From positions 37,474 through 101,473 of the forward strand of contig NZ_FOCO01000011.1 in NCBI RefSeq assembly GCF_900110135.1: DNA of 64,000 nucleotides. Direction: 5' to 3'. Below are positions 1 through 7,826 of this stretch, piece by piece. This DNA comes from Pseudorhodobacter antarcticus. Its GTDB lineage: Bacteria > Pseudomonadota > Alphaproteobacteria > Rhodobacterales > Rhodobacteraceae. The notes beneath the pieces are model-generated. The model ran no database searches. It saw nothing but the letters and a program-made list of their open reading frames with translations, and had not been told where the DNA came from. The position numbers and the translations under genes were made by a program. The stretch's first letter is position 1. Every line of letters begins with the position of its first letter.

Positions 1-555
1 GTGGCGGAGGCGTTCCAACGCCAGCCGAATACGGGATTTGATGGTGCCCAGCGGCAAACCGGTTTCTGCGGCGATCTCACTATGGGTCAGATCGCCAAAA
101 TAGGCGCGCTCAATCAACTGGCGTTGCTTTTCGGGCAACAGCGCCAGCGCCGCGCCCAATCGTTCGGTGTCTTGGCTTAATTCCAGCGCGTCTTGCTGGT
201 CGGGCTCTGCTTCGGGGCCCCAAGGCAAATCCTCCGGCTCGGGGCGGCGTGATTTGCGCAAGGCATCAATACGGCGGTTGCGGGCAATCGTGAAAATCCA
301 AGTTGCAGCAGATGCGCGGGTCGGGTCAAACAGATGCGCTTTTTGCCACAAGGTCGCCATCACGTCTTGTGCGCATTCTTCGGCCAAGGACGCGCTGGCC
401 CCCGATTTCATCAAGAACCCCTTGATGCGCGGGGCAAAATGCCGAAACAGCGCCGCAAAGGCCGCTTTATCCTGATTGTCGCGCACTTTCAGGATCAGCA
501 CACCCCAATCATCTTCAACCGTATCCGATGGCACCGACAGCCCTTTCTGGCGCAC
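1..555 (-). CDS. rpoE: ECF-family RNA polymerase sigma factor (RpoE/ChrR type), C-terminus cut by window edge
   Basis: Read on the minus strand this encodes sigma-70 region 2 (AAFAALFRHFAPRIKGFL, then a TWIFTIARNRRIDALRK segment that melts and binds the -10) and region 4 ending in LPLGTIKSRIRLALERLRH, the helix-turn-helix that reads the -35. The pattern matches the Rhodobacter RpoE group, which is held by the zinc anti-sigma ChrR and released by singlet oxygen; chrR would lie off the left edge. The frame stays open to an ATG at 636, but that lies only a few bases from a putative -10, so a GTG at 555 (or 576) fits the family N-terminus better. The last few residues are missing. The family call is firm; the stress signal is inferred from relatives. 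Confidence 0.9.
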   Translation of the reverse strand, partial: MRQKGLSVPSDTVEDDWGVLILKVRDNQDKAAFAALFRHFAPRIKGFLMKSGASASLAEECAQDVMATLWQKAHLFDPTRASAATWIFTIARNRRIDALRKSRRPEPEDLPWGPEAEPDQQDALELSQDTERLGAALALLPEKQRQLIERAYFGDLTHSEIAAETGLPLGTIKSRIRLALERLRH

Positions 556-640
556 GCATAGTGGTGCACCCCCCACAGCATAGAACTGTCCGGGGGGCTG
601 TGCATCCGCTTTTTGATGGGGCGTAAAATCTAACATATTC

Positions 641-670
641 CAATTACGCGTTGGTTTTTGCTTTGGATCA
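641..670 (-). promoter_or_regulatory. Putative RpoE-type promoter of the sigma gene (autoregulation)
   Basis: On the minus strand TGATCC (670-665) is followed, after exactly 18 bases, by TAATTG (646-641). The -35 equals the TGATCC element of RpoE promoters in Rhodobacter, and an 18-base spacer is usual there; the -10 matches only partly. Confidence 0.5.
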
Positions 671-757
671 TAGAATTTGTGAATTTATTGGGGGAAAGGT
701 GGATTTTTCACCCAGATCGCGGCAATAAGGCCGCAACAGCACGGGGGCTGTGCAAAG

Positions 758-787
758 TGATCCAAGGCCAGATAGCCCCCGTACCCA
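758..787 (+). promoter_or_regulatory. Putative RpoE-type promoter of the divergent five-gene operon
   Basis: TGATCC at 758-763 is followed after 18 bases by TACCCA at 782-787, about 58 bases before the ATG at 845. The -35 and spacer match the element on the opposite strand. The -10 is weak, keeping only the leading TA. Confidence 0.4.
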
Positions 788-844
788 ATTTACCCCAGCG
801 GCGTCACCGTCCCGCTGGTCACGCCCCGCAGGAGAAGCCGTTTT

Positions 845-2134
845 ATGCCGTTTGAAACCAAAGGCCCCGCCACCCGCCGCATCGCTGTGATCGGTGGCGG
901 CATTTCTGGCATGGCCGCCGCCCACATGCTGTGCCGCGATCACCACGTCACAGTGTTTGAGGCAGAGCCACGTCTGGGCGGCCACGCGCGCACCATGATC
1001 GCAGGCAAACGCGGCGATCAACCCGTCGATACCGGGTTTATCGTGTTCAACCATGTGAATTACCCCAATTTGGTGGCCCTGTTTGATGAACTCGGCGTGC
1101 CCACGGCCAAAAGCGATATGAGCTTTGGCGCCTCCATCGGGGGCGGGCGGTTTGAATACGGGTTTCGCGATTGGGCGGGGCTGGTCGCCCAGAAACGCAA
1201 TATCGCGAATCCGAAATACTGGGGCATGTTGCGTGACATCATGCGGTTTAACGCGCAGGCCGAAACGCTGGCGGGCGATGGGTCGCTGACCATTCGTGAT
1301 CTGCTGGTGAAGCTGCGCGCGGGCGATTGGTTCCGCGACTACTATCTTTTGCCGTTGTCGGGGGCGATCTGGTCCACGCCGACCACGGGCATCCTCGATT
1401 TCCCCGCCCGTGCGATGATCGATTTTTTCAAAAACCACGCGTTGTTGGGCGTGACGGGCCAGCACCAGTGGTACACGGTCCAAGGCGGTTCCATCGAATA
1501 TGTCCGCCGCGTCCAAACGGCACTTGTGGGTGCGGGCGTCGATCTGCGCCTTGGCGCGCCCGTGGCCGCCGTGCAGCGCAGCACCGATGCGGCGATGGTG
1601 CGGGCCGTTAGCGGCGAATGGGAAACCTTTGATGAGGTGATCTTTGCCACCCATTCTGATGACACCCTGCGCCTGCTGACCGACCCCACCCCGGAGGAAT
1701 CGGCAAATCTGGGCGCCATCCGCTATCAGCCCAATGATGTCGTCCTGCATTCCGATGCCGCGATGATGCCCAAACGCCGCGCCGCTTGGGCATCTTGGGT
1801 CTATGTCGAAGGGGCGGGGCCGCGCCCGGACCGGATTGATCTGACCTATTGGATGAACTCGCTACAACCCATCCCAATGGATGACCTGCTGTTTGTCACC
1901 CTGAACGCCAACAAACCCATCCGGCAGGAATTGATTCATGACCAAATCACCTTTCGCCACCCGGTTTACGATCTTGGCGCCTTGGCCGCGCAAAAGGCCA
2001 TTCGCGCGACCAACGGCACCAAGGCCACATGGTTTTGCGGCGCGTGGATGCGCAACGGGTTCCACGAGGACGGCTTTGCCAGCGCGGTCGATGTAGTGAA
2101 CGCCCTGCGCGCCCGGCAGGTGCAACCTGCATGA
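845..2134 (+). CDS. FAD/NAD(P)-binding amine-oxidase-like protein (COG2907 type)
   Basis: This 429-aa flavoprotein opens with a Rossmann dinucleotide motif (RIAVIGGGISGMAAAHML, about residues 12-29), followed by the acidic residue that binds the ADP ribose (VTVFEAEPRLGGHA). That is the N-terminus of the amine oxidase/phytoene desaturase-like family. The substrate is not known from the sequence. It is the first gene of an operon whose next four genes each overlap their predecessor, and it lies behind a putative RpoE promoter. In Rhodobacter relatives genes of this type belong to the singlet-oxygen regulon and have been linked to modification of unsaturated fatty acids. That role is inferred here. 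Confidence 0.85.
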   Translation: MPFETKGPATRRIAVIGGGISGMAAAHMLCRDHHVTVFEAEPRLGGHARTMIAGKRGDQPVDTGFIVFNHVNYPNLVALFDELGVPTAKSDMSFGASIGGGRFEYGFRDWAGLVAQKRNIANPKYWGMLRDIMRFNAQAETLAGDGSLTIRDLLVKLRAGDWFRDYYLLPLSGAIWSTPTTGILDFPARAMIDFFKNHALLGVTGQHQWYTVQGGSIEYVRRVQTALVGAGVDLRLGAPVAAVQRSTDAAMVRAVSGEWETFDEVIFATHSDDTLRLLTDPTPEESANLGAIRYQPNDVVLHSDAAMMPKRRAAWASWVYVEGAGPRPDRIDLTYWMNSLQPIPMDDLLFVTLNANKPIRQELIHDQITFRHPVYDLGALAAQKAIRATNGTKATWFCGAWMRNGFHEDGFASAVDVVNALRARQVQPA

Positions 2135-2883
2135 ACCGGGTTGATTACATCAAAGGCCAAACCTTTCACGGCAGGCGCGGCGCGGTTGAAAACGCGTTTC
2201 GCTATGGCGTTGATTATGTGCTTTTTGATGCAGACGCGGCCACCACGCCCGGCCTGTTTTCCCGCAACAGCGCCAATCTGACATCGGTCTGGGACCGCGA
2301 CCACGGCGGCACGCCAAAGGCGGGCACAGGGGTTGCATGGCTGCGCGCGGTTTTGGCCGAACATGGCTTGCCTGGGGGCGATCAAGTACAGCTTTTGACC
2401 CAGCCACGCGTGCTGGGTCATGTGTTCAACCCCGTGTCCTTTTGGCTGTGCCATGACGCAGCAGGCCATCTGCGCGTTGTGGTGGCAGAGGTCAGCAATA
2501 CATTTGGCGACCGCCATTCCTATCTGTGCCACCGCCCCGATTTGGAACCGATCACCCGCGAAGATCACATCAAAGCCCAGAAAATCTTTCACGTCTCGCC
2601 GTTTCAACCTGTGTCGGGGGGGTATGAATTTCGCTTTGACATCCGGGCCGATCGCATCGGGATTTGGATTGATTACACCAACGGCAACGGGGGCCTCATC
2701 GCCACGCTAACAGGCCCGCGCACCCCCCTAACCAACCGCGCCATTCTTGCCGCCTGCCTGCGCCGCCCGTTCGGCTCGCGCCGCGTTCTAACCCTTATTC
2801 ACTGGCAAGCGTTAAAGCTGTGGATCAAACGTGCGCCTTATTTCTCGCGCCCAGAACCGCCCGAACAGGACGTGTCGCAATGA
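2131..2883 (+). CDS. DUF1365 family protein
   Basis: This 250-aa protein starts at an ATG overlapping the previous stop codon (ATGA), which implies coupled translation. Conserved stretches such as RVLGHVFNPVSFWLCHD and FGDRHSYLC place it in the DUF1365 (COG3496) family, which has no settled biochemical function but nearly always sits beside a COG2907 flavoprotein and often a cyclopropane-fatty-acid-synthase-like methyltransferase. A longer frame exists upstream, but the overlap and the N-terminal sequence MNRVDYIKG support this start. Confidence 0.85.
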   Translation: MNRVDYIKGQTFHGRRGAVENAFRYGVDYVLFDADAATTPGLFSRNSANLTSVWDRDHGGTPKAGTGVAWLRAVLAEHGLPGGDQVQLLTQPRVLGHVFNPVSFWLCHDAAGHLRVVVAEVSNTFGDRHSYLCHRPDLEPITREDHIKAQKIFHVSPFQPVSGGYEFRFDIRADRIGIWIDYTNGNGGLIATLTGPRTPLTNRAILAACLRRPFGSRRVLTLIHWQALKLWIKRAPYFSRPEPPEQDVSQ

Positions 2884-4142
2884 CCCCGCGCGCCCGTCTG
2901 TGGCCTTGGTCGCTGTTTGCGGCCCTCATCGCCTCGGCCGGCCTGCCGATCTATATTCATGCGCCCAAGTTTTATGTCGATGAATATGGCGTGTCCCTAA
3001 TCACATTGGGTGTTGTCTTGGGCGCGTTGCGGCTGGTGGATGTAGTCCAAGACCCCGCGCTGGGCTGGCTGGCCGAAAAGGGCCGCCAGTACCGGGGCCT
3101 GATGGTCGGCGTGGCCGTGGCGGTGATGGGCGCGGCCATGCTGGGCCTGTTCGCCATGCCCCCGCTTTTGCCGCCGATCTGGTGGTTCGCGCTGATGCTT
3201 GCCGCGCTCTTTTCCGCCTTTTCCTTCCTGACCATCTGCTTTTACGCCCAAGGGGTCGCGCGGGCGCAAACTCTGCCTGGAGGGCATTTGCAACTGGCGG
3301 GCTGGCGCGAATCTGGCGCGCTGCTTGGTATCTCTGCCGCCGCGGTTGCCCCCAGTATTTTTGGCCTGATGATGGGCCACCCCTTCACCGGGTTTGCGAT
3401 CGGCTTTGCAGTTTTATGCGTGGCGGGCACGCTGGCCATGCGCGGGCAATGGACCGCGTCCGGCCCCGCCATGCCAACCCCGTCCCCGTTTGCGCTGTTG
3501 GCCGAACCGCAGGTCCGCCGCCTGTTGCTGCTCGCGCTGGTCAATGCAGCCCCGGTCGCCGTCACCTCCACCCTATTCCTGTTTTTTGTCGAAAGCCGGA
3601 TTGGCGCGCCCGACCTTGCAGGCCCGCTGCTGCTGCTGTTCTTTCTGGCCGCCGCCATAACCGCCCCGCTGTGGGGCCGCCTTGCCGCAACATATGGCCA
3701 GAAACAAACCCTGCTGGCGGGCATGGTTCTTGCCATTCTCGCCTTTCTTTTTGCCTTGCGCCTTGGCACGGGTGATGTGCTTGCCTTCGCCCTCATCTCT
3801 GCCGCGTCGGGGGCAGCGCTGGCCGCCGACATGGTCCTGTTGCCTGCCATTTTCGCCCGCACCCTGTCCCAGCGCGGCGGGGGGGAGGCGATGGGCTTTG
3901 GCCTATGGTCTTTCGCCTCAAAACTCACGCTGGCTTTTGCCGCGCTGACCTTGTTTCCGCTGTTGGAATTGGGCGGCTTTCGCGCGGGGCCGGATAACAG
4001 CGACCAAGCGCTTTACACCCTAACGCTGCTTTATGCGGGCTTGCCTTGCGTGCTGAAACTGCTTGCCATTGCCCTTTTGGCCCGCACGCAGCTTCCCGCA
4101 ACGGCCCCGCTCCCCTCACCTCATCTGAAAGGTAGATCATGA
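2880..4142 (+). CDS. MFS transporter, sugar:cation symporter-like
   Basis: This 420-aa integral membrane protein has about 12 hydrophobic segments and an early FYVDEYGVSLITLG segment followed by a DVVQDPALGWLAEK loop, typical of the GPH/melibiose-carrier branch of the major facilitator superfamily. The substrate is unknown. It starts by a 4-base ATGA overlap with the DUF1365 gene. In related operons a methyltransferase gene (COG2230) often lies at this position; here no such gene exists. Confidence 0.85.
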   Translation: MTPRARLWPWSLFAALIASAGLPIYIHAPKFYVDEYGVSLITLGVVLGALRLVDVVQDPALGWLAEKGRQYRGLMVGVAVAVMGAAMLGLFAMPPLLPPIWWFALMLAALFSAFSFLTICFYAQGVARAQTLPGGHLQLAGWRESGALLGISAAAVAPSIFGLMMGHPFTGFAIGFAVLCVAGTLAMRGQWTASGPAMPTPSPFALLAEPQVRRLLLLALVNAAPVAVTSTLFLFFVESRIGAPDLAGPLLLLFFLAAAITAPLWGRLAATYGQKQTLLAGMVLAILAFLFALRLGTGDVLAFALISAASGAALAADMVLLPAIFARTLSQRGGGEAMGFGLWSFASKLTLAFAALTLFPLLELGGFRAGPDNSDQALYTLTLLYAGLPCVLKLLAIALLARTQLPATAPLPSPHLKGRS

Positions 4143-4708
4143 CCATCCTCACCCTGCTTGCAGGCATGGCCCTGACCGTGCTTTTGGCCCTTATCGCGCG
4201 GCGCTGGATTGGCTTTGCTGCGCAATCGCCAGCCGATTACAGCGCCCATGGCCCCGCCTTTGACCCGCGCCAACACCTCAGCGGCCCTATCCAATGCGAA
4301 GGGGTGATTTATGGCCCCACCGGGCGCGTGGCATCGCGGTTTGTGGCTGATATGCACGGCACTTGGGATGGCGCCGTTGGCACCTTGCGCGAAGATTTCC
4401 GCTATGACAGTGGTTTGGAACAGGCCCGCTGCTGGACGCTGCATCTGGGCAATGGCGGCGATATTCGCGCGCTGGCCGCCGATGTGCCGGGCGAAGGGTC
4501 GGGGCAGGTTTCAGGCTCCAGCGTGGTTTTGCGCTACAACATCCAGCTTGCGCCCTCGGCGGGGGGGCATGTGCTGCAAGTCACCGATTGGATGTATCTG
4601 ATGGAAAACGGCACCATCATGAACCGCAGTCAGTTTTTCAAATGGGGCATCAAGGTTGCCGAACTGGTCGCAACCATGCGACCCAAAACCGGGGGGGCAG
4701 CGGCATGA
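4139..4708 (+). CDS. DUF3833 family protein
   Basis: This 189-aa protein has one N-terminal hydrophobic segment (residues 1-22), so it is probably a membrane-anchored or exported protein. The rest is a lipocalin-like all-beta pattern (GPIQCEGVIYGPTGR, LREDFRYDSG, VLQVTDWMYLMENG) that fits DUF3833. It overlaps the MFS gene by ATGA and the next SDR gene by four bases. Function is unknown; its constant operon partners suggest handling of a lipid. Confidence 0.8.
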   Translation: MTILTLLAGMALTVLLALIARRWIGFAAQSPADYSAHGPAFDPRQHLSGPIQCEGVIYGPTGRVASRFVADMHGTWDGAVGTLREDFRYDSGLEQARCWTLHLGNGGDIRALAADVPGEGSGQVSGSSVVLRYNIQLAPSAGGHVLQVTDWMYLMENGTIMNRSQFFKWGIKVAELVATMRPKTGGAAA

Positions 4709-5445
4709 TGCGCAATTGGCAGGGTAAAAAATACTGGTTGGTTGGCGCGAGTGAGGGGTTGGGTTTGGCCCTTGCCCGCCAAATCAGCGCTGCGGGGGCC
4801 GAGGTAATTTTGTCCGCCCGGTCAGAGGCGAGTTTGGCCAATGCGGTGGCGCAAATGCCGGGCCGCGCCCGCGCCGTGGTGGTGGACGTGGCCGACAGCG
4901 CATCCGTGGCGCGCGCAGCGGTACAGGTGGGCGATGTCGATGGCGTGGTGTTTTTGGCAGGCGTGTACTGGCCCATGAAAGCGCAGGCCTGGGACGCTGA
5001 ACAGATTGAAACCATGTGTAATGTCAACTTTACCGGCTGCGCGCGGGTGATCGGTGCGGCGCTGCCCGGCATGGTCGCACGCGGGTCCGGCCATGTGGTG
5101 CTGACGGGCTCCCTATCTGGCTTTCGCGGATTGCCGGGGGCCAATGGTTACGGCCCGGCCAAGGCGGGTGTTATGGCAATGGCCGAAACCCTGTACGCCG
5201 ATCTGCGTGGGTCCGGCATCACCGTGCAACTGGCCAACCCCGGCTTTATCCGCACCCGCTTGACCGACAAAAACGATTTCACCATGCCGTTTTTGATGGA
5301 GCCGGAGGAGGCCGCGCGCCATATGTTTGAATTGATGCAAACCGACCGGTTCAAGGCCAACTTCCCCACCGTGTTTTCGTGGCTGTTCCGCCTGTCGCAA
5401 TTCCTGCCAGATTGGGCCTATTACCGGGTATTTGCGCCAAAATAA
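4705..5445 (+). CDS. Short-chain dehydrogenase/reductase
   Basis: This 246-aa classical SDR has the NAD(P)-binding motif VGASEGLGLALA near residues 12-24 and the active-site set Ser (GSLSG) and YGPAK (Tyr-x3-Lys). The C-terminal part, with NPGFIRTRLTDKNDF, is typical of SDRs acting on lipids or small alcohols. It is the last gene of the operon that starts at 845 and begins with overlapping ATGATG codons (4705 or 4708). It meets a minus-strand gene tail to tail with only 4 bases between and no visible terminator. Confidence 0.88.
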   Translation: MMRNWQGKKYWLVGASEGLGLALARQISAAGAEVILSARSEASLANAVAQMPGRARAVVVDVADSASVARAAVQVGDVDGVVFLAGVYWPMKAQAWDAEQIETMCNVNFTGCARVIGAALPGMVARGSGHVVLTGSLSGFRGLPGANGYGPAKAGVMAMAETLYADLRGSGITVQLANPGFIRTRLTDKNDFTMPFLMEPEEAARHMFELMQTDRFKANFPTVFSWLFRLSQFLPDWAYYRVFAPK

Positions 5446-5449
5446 CGGG

Positions 5450-6496
5450 TTAAGGGTGGGTGTGTTGGTCAAACAGCGCCTTTGCCCGGCCCCAAACGCC
5501 TGCGTCCAAATCATCCAGCGCCAGCAGCGACGGCAGCAACAACCCGGCAAAATCCTCACTGCTTTCCACGGGCAGTAGGCTGGGCAAGTTGTCAATTGCC
5601 GTGACATCCAGCACCGGATCATCCGCCACGCGCAGCGCAGGGGCCGCCCAATCGGTTGCGGAATCATACACTTTGATCGGTGAAAAATCCGATGTCGGGT
5701 CGCAAGCAATATCGCCAATCACCCGCAGTGCGCGGGGGGCGGTCAGCGCGGACTGTGGCACAAACACCGGGCAACCGGGCTGCGCAAGGATGCAATTCAG
5801 GAAAATTTCATGCGCCAACACTTGCGGGAACGGTCCGCCCTGCGCCGTTTCCGCCATGTCCCATTTGGTAACGGCCATTCCCATCGCCGCGCATAAATCC
5901 GCAGCACCCGTGCCAACCCGCCCCAATGCCCCAATCACCAGCGCGCGCGGCGCATCCAAACCCGCCATATCCTGCGCCAAATCCGCCAACAATGCAGCGC
6001 GACCCGCATAAGTGGCAACTGGCCCCGCAACCCCGCCCCGCGCTTGCGCCGCCCAGCATTTCAGCGCGACCGCCGCCCCCGCATACCCCGCCCAATAGCC
6101 GAACGCGGCCACGCGGCGGCCGGCGTCATCCACCAAATACTCAATATCATACAGGGTCCCCCCCCCGGCCTTGAACCGTGCCAGCAACGCCTGCCCCGAT
6201 GGTTGCCCCTTATACGCATGGCCAAACAGGATATGGCGGTGGGGCAGGGGGGTGCCATCCTCGGGCAACTCCTTTAACCCAAAAATGATCGCATCGCGCG
6301 GCGCATCGGGCCAAGAGTTTGCAGGCGCAATCGCACACCCCGTGGCGCGGTAGCCCGCGATGGGTATGGCGCGCACCGCACTTTCCTCTACCGTCACGGC
6401 AAACCCTGCGGCCATCAGGGCGGCCACCCCCGCAGGCGTCACGCCCACGCGTTCTTCATTCGGGCGCTGTTCGGCCCGGACCCAAATATGTGTCAT
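5450..6496 (-). CDS. Saccharopine dehydrogenase (NAD+, L-lysine-forming) family
   Basis: This 348-aa protein starts MTHIWVRAEQRPNEERVGVTP, the N-terminus of the alanine dehydrogenase/transhydrogenase-like fold shared by lysine-forming saccharopine dehydrogenases. It also has the conserved IFGLKELPEDGTPLPHRHI segment and a Rossmann region (ALVIGALGRVGTGAADLC). The family oxidises saccharopine to lysine and 2-oxoglutarate, or the reverse. No other lysine or saccharopine gene is in the window. The ATG at 6496 overlaps the stop of the upstream WGR gene, so the two are likely co-transcribed. Confidence 0.85.
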   Translation of the reverse strand: MTHIWVRAEQRPNEERVGVTPAGVAALMAAGFAVTVEESAVRAIPIAGYRATGCAIAPANSWPDAPRDAIIFGLKELPEDGTPLPHRHILFGHAYKGQPSGQALLARFKAGGGTLYDIEYLVDDAGRRVAAFGYWAGYAGAAVALKCWAAQARGGVAGPVATYAGRAALLADLAQDMAGLDAPRALVIGALGRVGTGAADLCAAMGMAVTKWDMAETAQGGPFPQVLAHEIFLNCILAQPGCPVFVPQSALTAPRALRVIGDIACDPTSDFSPIKVYDSATDWAAPALRVADDPVLDVTAIDNLPSLLPVESSEDFAGLLLPSLLALDDLDAGVWGRAKALFDQHTHP

Positions 6497-6738
6497 ACTT
6501 CCCCCTGAAACCGGCTGTATCCGCGCCGCGCCGCGCTCGTTTGCAACGCCTCTGCCGCCAAACACGCATCACGCAAATTCGCAAACCACGTCACCTGCCT
6601 GCGACCCGATGCACCCGGCACCCCCCGAACCCCCCATTCGCGCAGCACGGAATATTCGCCAAATAGGTTATACGCCACATCCACACGGTAATACCGGGCA
6701 TGGCCTTTGCGATTGCGCAGCATATGGAAACCGATCAT
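6493..6738 (-). CDS. Small WGR-domain protein
   Basis: This 81-aa protein is almost entirely a WGR domain: ARYYRVDVAYNLFGEYSVLR, then the defining WGVRG, ending with a basic tail (SAARRGYSRFQGEV). WGR domains bind nucleic acid in eukaryotic PARPs; stand-alone bacterial copies are common but their role is not established. Start may be at 6738 or at an internal Met five codons later. The gene ends in an ATGA overlap with the saccharopine dehydrogenase gene. Confidence 0.8.
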   Translation of the reverse strand: MIGFHMLRNRKGHARYYRVDVAYNLFGEYSVLREWGVRGVPGASGRRQVTWFANLRDACLAAEALQTSAARRGYSRFQGEV

Positions 6739-6824
6739 TTCCGCCCCCCGGCTTGGTTTCTGGGGCCACAGATACCAGATCTACATCTGCACAACAGATG
6801 AAAAGCGATGCGAAAGGCGATCAG

Positions 6825-7784
6825 ATGAACAGACGCGCGGTATTATGGGCTGGATTGGCAGGGGTTTTGGCGGGCGGTGCAGGTCTTGCCCTATGGCGCA
6901 CAGCGTCCCCAAAAGCGATGGCGGCGGCGGCGTTTAACGCCCTGTACACCACGCCCCTAACCCCGCCCGATGCAGTGCTGTCGGTCTATCACCTTGGTCA
7001 CAGCCTTGTGGGTCGCGATATGCCCGTGATGCTGAACCAACTCGCCGCTGCCGCAGGGTTTACCGCGCACAGCCACGCCAGCCAACTGGGGTGGGGGGCC
7101 AGCCTTGATCAACACCGCAAAGGTGATGTGCCGGGCATGGAACAGGAAAACGCGCACCCAAACCACCGCCCCGCAGATACAGCCCTTGCATCGGGCGCGT
7201 ATGACGCGGTGGTGCTGACCGAAATGGTGGAAATTCGCGATGCCATTCGCTATCACGACAGCGCCAATGCGCTGGCCCATTGGGCGCGCACCGCCCGCGC
7301 CGGCAATCCAAACGCGCGTCTGTACCTCTACGAAACATGGCACCGTTTGGACGATGCCGAAGGCTGGTTAAACCGCATCGACGCCGATTTCACCCGCGCT
7401 TGGCAAGACCAATTGCTGCGCGTGGCCATGGTTGCACCCGATGTCGGCACCATCCACCTCATCCCCGGCGGCCAAACCCTTGCCGCCGTCACCCGCGCGA
7501 TCGAGGCGGGCGAGGTGCCCGGCCTGACCCGTCGTGAGGATTTGTTTTCCCGCGATGCCGCAGGGGCCGTGGACCCCATCCACCTGAATGATCTGGGGGC
7601 CTATATCATTGCCCTAACCCATTTCGCCACGCTGTATCATCGCAGCCCGCTTGGGTTACCGGGGGCCTTGTTGCGCGCCGATGGGACGCCTGCAACACCC
7701 ATCCCAGATGCAGCGATTGCACCGTTGCAAACACTGGTCTGGCAGGTCGTCACGCGCTATTCTTTGACCGGGGTGGCTGGCTAA
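6825..7784 (+). CDS. Exported SGNH-hydrolase-like protein with Tat-type signal
   Basis: This 319-aa protein has an N-terminus with paired arginines (MNRRAVLWAG) followed by a hydrophobic run, which looks like a Tat signal or an N-terminal anchor. The mature part has a block I motif HLGHSLVGRDMP (GHS in place of the usual GDS) and a C-terminal DPIHLNDLGAY with the Asp-x2-His pair of SGNH esterases. Start 6825 is preceded by AAAGG at 6813-6817. It heads the polysaccharide locus, so action on an acyl group of an extracellular polymer is plausible but unproven. Its neighbour carries a second, related SGNH domain. Confidence 0.75.
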   Translation: MNRRAVLWAGLAGVLAGGAGLALWRTASPKAMAAAAFNALYTTPLTPPDAVLSVYHLGHSLVGRDMPVMLNQLAAAAGFTAHSHASQLGWGASLDQHRKGDVPGMEQENAHPNHRPADTALASGAYDAVVLTEMVEIRDAIRYHDSANALAHWARTARAGNPNARLYLYETWHRLDDAEGWLNRIDADFTRAWQDQLLRVAMVAPDVGTIHLIPGGQTLAAVTRAIEAGEVPGLTRREDLFSRDAAGAVDPIHLNDLGAYIIALTHFATLYHRSPLGLPGALLRADGTPATPIPDAAIAPLQTLVWQVVTRYSLTGVAG

Positions 7785-7826
7785 ACCCGCCCCGCCGCGT
7801 GTGTTATGTAACGAAAGGCCCGCCCG

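Noticed and set aside
668..1750. 360-codon open frame on the minus strand
   Set aside because: Shadow of the flavoprotein gene at 845; the product is without structure, and the divergent promoter lies inside it.
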